From [Flexibacter] sp. ATCC 35208 (GTDB lineage Bacteria > Bacteroidota > Bacteroidia > Chitinophagales > Chitinophagaceae): 64,000 nucleotides of DNA. The notes beneath the pieces were generated by a model. It saw only the letters and a list, made by a program, of their open reading frames with translations. It did not search any database and was not told where the DNA came from. Made by a program: the position numbers and the translations under genes. The stretch lies in assembly GCF_001975825.1 (NCBI RefSeq), contig NZ_MTKN01000007.1:11931-75930 (forward strand), read 5' to 3'. Shown here piece by piece: positions 62,051 to 64,000 of the stretch (position 1 is the stretch's first letter; each line of letters starts with the position of its first letter).

Positions 62051-62893
62051 ATGAAAACTATCAGACTACTCGTCATAGTATTAGCTATTAGTATGCATGC
62101 AATTGCCCAGGATAAAGACATTATTCATATATGGCCAGGCGATGTTCCCGGAGAAACTGCTCCGAAACACCCCGCTAAAGCCACTCCCGACACATCCAAC
62201 AATGTAGTCCGTCTCACCGACGTGACCGACCCTACCCTCCAGGTATTCCGCCCTGCCAAACCCAATGGTGCAGCAGTTATCGTGTGTCCCGGTGGTGGTT
62301 ATAAAATACTCGCTATCAACCACGAGGGTTATGAAATCGCCAAATGGCTCAATACCCTTGGTTTCACTGCCTTCGTACTCCAATACCGTGTACCTGACAA
62401 AGAACAAGGCGCCTTACAGGATGCACAACGTGCCATCCGCCTCGTAAAAAGCAGGGCAGCGGAATATAAGATCAACGCTGACAAAGTAGGTATACTGGGC
62501 TTCTCCGCCGGCGGTAGCCTAAGTGCCCGTATCAGTACCCTTTATGATGCAGACAGTTACAAAAAAGCAGATGCGGCAGACAATCAATCTGCCAAACCGG
62601 CCTTCAGTGTCCTGATCTACCCTGCTTACCTTGACAAGGGAGAAAACCGTTCCCTTACCCCTGAGCTGAAAGTAAACGCCAACACCCCTCCTATGTTCCT
62701 CTTCGCCACTGCAGATGATCCTTATGGCAACAGTGCCCTGGTCATGGCAGGCGCTCTCCGGGATGCAAAAGTGCCGGTAGAACTGCACTTTCTCGCAAAA
62801 GGCGGTCATGGATACGGCCTTCGCAAAGGCAACGTGGCAGGCGAAACCTGGCCATCGCTGGCGGCCAAATGGCTTGCCCCCTATGGCCGATGA
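62051..62893 (+). CDS. Exported alpha/beta-hydrolase, acetyl-xylan-esterase-like
   Basis: Serine hydrolase of 280 aa from ATG 62051 (MKTIRLLVIVLAISMHAIAQ); an in-frame ATG 29 codons upstream precedes a sequence that does not resemble an export signal. The triad is visible: nucleophile Ser152 in GILGFSAGG, an Asp in FATADDPYGN, and His253 in KGGHGYGLRKG; the oxyanion strand is VIVCPGGGYKILAINHEGYE. This is the BD-FAE/acetyl-esterase-like group, which removes acetyl or other acyl groups from plant polysaccharides; several relatives sit near xylan genes. The true substrate is unknown. It is divergent from the GH19 chitinase. Confidence 0.88.
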   Translation: MKTIRLLVIVLAISMHAIAQDKDIIHIWPGDVPGETAPKHPAKATPDTSNNVVRLTDVTDPTLQVFRPAKPNGAAVIVCPGGGYKILAINHEGYEIAKWLNTLGFTAFVLQYRVPDKEQGALQDAQRAIRLVKSRAAEYKINADKVGILGFSAGGSLSARISTLYDADSYKKADAADNQSAKPAFSVLIYPAYLDKGENRSLTPELKVNANTPPMFLFATADDPYGNSALVMAGALRDAKVPVELHFLAKGGHGYGLRKGNVAGETWPSLAAKWLAPYGR

Positions 62894-62980
62894 TGATAAT
62901 CACCGGAACTACTGACACTGATCATATGCATTCACCCCACCGTAGCGGAATTTTACAGCTGTTAGGCTGATCTTGTAACT

Positions 62981-64000
62981 ATGCTCTACGGTAACAACCT
63001 GTATAAAAAGGAATACGATAAAGAACTACAGCGCTTTGAAGCCCTGTTCAATTTTGCCAGCATTGGCATACTGGTCACCAACCGGAAGGGCGAGATCGTG
63101 CTAATAAACGACTTCGCACTGGAACAATTTGGTTATCAAAGAGAAGAGCTCATTGGCGAGACCATCGAGCGCCTACTGCCTATGCGCTTCCGGTCCAAAC
63201 ACGAAGAATTTCGCGACGGTTTCAGTAGCCAGCCCCAAAGCCGCCCTATGGGTATCGGCATGGATCTTTTTGCACTCAAAAAAGATGGCTCTGAATTCTC
63301 CGTTGAGGTCAGCCTCAGTCAATACCAACATGCAGAAGGCTCTTTCGTCATCTCCTATATCAATAATATCACTGAAAGGAAAAAGGCGGAAGAAAAGCTT
63401 GAAAAAATGCATAACGAGCTGGAACAGAAGATCGCTGAGCGTACCCAGCAACTCACACAGGCCCTGGAACAACTGGAACTTTCCAAACAGGAAGTGATGA
63501 TAGCGCTGAACAAGGAAAAAGAACTGAGTGAACTGAAAAGCCGCTTCGTTTCCATGGCCTCCCATGAGTTCAGGACGCCGCTGAGCACCATTCTTTCCTC
63601 TGCTTTCCTCGTAAACCAATATATAAATACAGAAGACCAACCTAAAAGAAGTAAACATATACAACGAATCATCTCTTCCGTGACCCTGCTCACCGAAGTA
63701 TTGAATGATTTCCTGTCTGTCGGAAAAATTGAAGAAGGAGGTGTAACAGTCAGAAGCAACACCTTCGATATGCAGCTACACACCACTGCCATTATCCAGG
63801 AAATGCAGGATCTTGTGCAGGAAGGCCAGAAAATCGAATATGAACACAAAGGCCCTTCCAAAGTAAAACTGGATCCTTCGCTGATTAAACATATCCTGCT
63901 CAATTTACTGGGCAACGCGATCAAATTCTCCGGAAAATATGGGGTGATCCGCGTCAGCACACTTCAGAAAGGACATATTATCAAACTCGAAGTAAGCGAT
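62981..64000 (+). CDS. PAS-domain sensor histidine kinase, cut by window end
   Basis: The frame is open from ATG 62981 to the window edge: 340 codons with no stop, so the gene is partial. Residues ~15-130 are a PAS domain (FEALFNFASIGILVTNRKGE ... LFALKKDGSEFSVEVSLSQY, NNITERKKAEEKLEK). A coiled coil (~132-180) leads to HisKA with the phospho-acceptor His in VSMASHEFRTPLSTILSSAF, and then an ATPase domain begins (HILLNLLGNAIKFSGKYGVI). No transmembrane segment or signal peptide is seen, so it is likely cytoplasmic. A receiver domain could follow beyond the window. Signal and partner are unknown. Confidence 0.88.
   Translation, partial: MLYGNNLYKKEYDKELQRFEALFNFASIGILVTNRKGEIVLINDFALEQFGYQREELIGETIERLLPMRFRSKHEEFRDGFSSQPQSRPMGIGMDLFALKKDGSEFSVEVSLSQYQHAEGSFVISYINNITERKKAEEKLEKMHNELEQKIAERTQQLTQALEQLELSKQEVMIALNKEKELSELKSRFVSMASHEFRTPLSTILSSAFLVNQYINTEDQPKRSKHIQRIISSVTLLTEVLNDFLSVGKIEEGGVTVRSNTFDMQLHTTAIIQEMQDLVQEGQKIEYEHKGPSKVKLDPSLIKHILLNLLGNAIKFSGKYGVIRVSTLQKGHIIKLEVSD

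Noticed and set aside
1..64000. tRNA or rRNA genes
   Set aside because: No cloverleaf-like intergenic sequence or rRNA core was seen; intergenic gaps are short and explained by the listed features.

Overview
The window reads as a chromosomal stretch from a Bacteroidota bacterium, most likely Chitinophagaceae and close to Chitinophaga. This is inferred from three SusC/SusD pairs, two hybrid two-component regulators (HTCS), many exported glycoside hydrolases, a GH19 chitinase with a type IX secretion (T9SS) tail, N-terminal signal peptides typical of the phylum, and promoter-like sites of the TTG/TAnnTTTG type. I saw no rRNA, tRNA, CRISPR array, insertion sequence or prophage. The genus is inferred from style and content, not from a marker gene.

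Region 1 (138-13396, all minus strand) is one long pectin operon: SusC, SusD, a CE12 acetylesterase-GH28 polygalacturonase fusion, a GH105 unsaturated-uronyl hydrolase with an extra C-terminal domain, and then the cytoplasmic galacturonate enzymes UxaB, UxaA and UxaC. It runs from glycan capture at the outer membrane to 2-keto-3-deoxygluconate. Upstream is a perfect 14-bp LacI-type operator (13579-13592). A secreted coiled-coil protein, a GH43 enzyme and a LacI-family regulator (16356-17378) follow.

Region 2 (17492-24506) is more general: GAPDH, a GlxA-like AraC regulator, and two tandem FtsX/MacB-type ABC permeases. A terminator and a striking 23-unit, 11-bp tandem array (24634-24886) lie between the permeases and a convergent GH95 alpha-fucosidase. 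The GH95 promoter region holds a second, 12/14 match to the LacI operator. Next to it is a promoter-terminator bounded stretch of about 170 nt (27477-27685) that encodes no convincing protein and may be a small RNA.

Region 3 (27871-59310) holds two HTCS regulators and two further polysaccharide loci. The plus-strand locus is GH31 with a PA14 insert, SusC, SusD and a surface lipoprotein. The minus-strand locus is GH31 and a GH2-acetylesterase fusion, then a strong terminator, a previously unlisted 38-residue membrane peptide, SusC and SusD. The two loci converge on a shared terminator at 43310-43336. GH31, GH2, GH95, GH43 and a SASA-type acetylesterase together would suit removal of xyloglucan or similar side chains, but no endo-glucanase is present, so the substrate is inference. 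A YceI / outer-membrane barrel / YceI group sits at 32020-34743.

Region 4 (59346-64000) holds a small lipoprotein, a 20-bp perfect hairpin, the T9SS-secreted GH19 chitinase, an exported alpha/beta-hydrolase esterase, and a PAS-histidine kinase cut by the window end.
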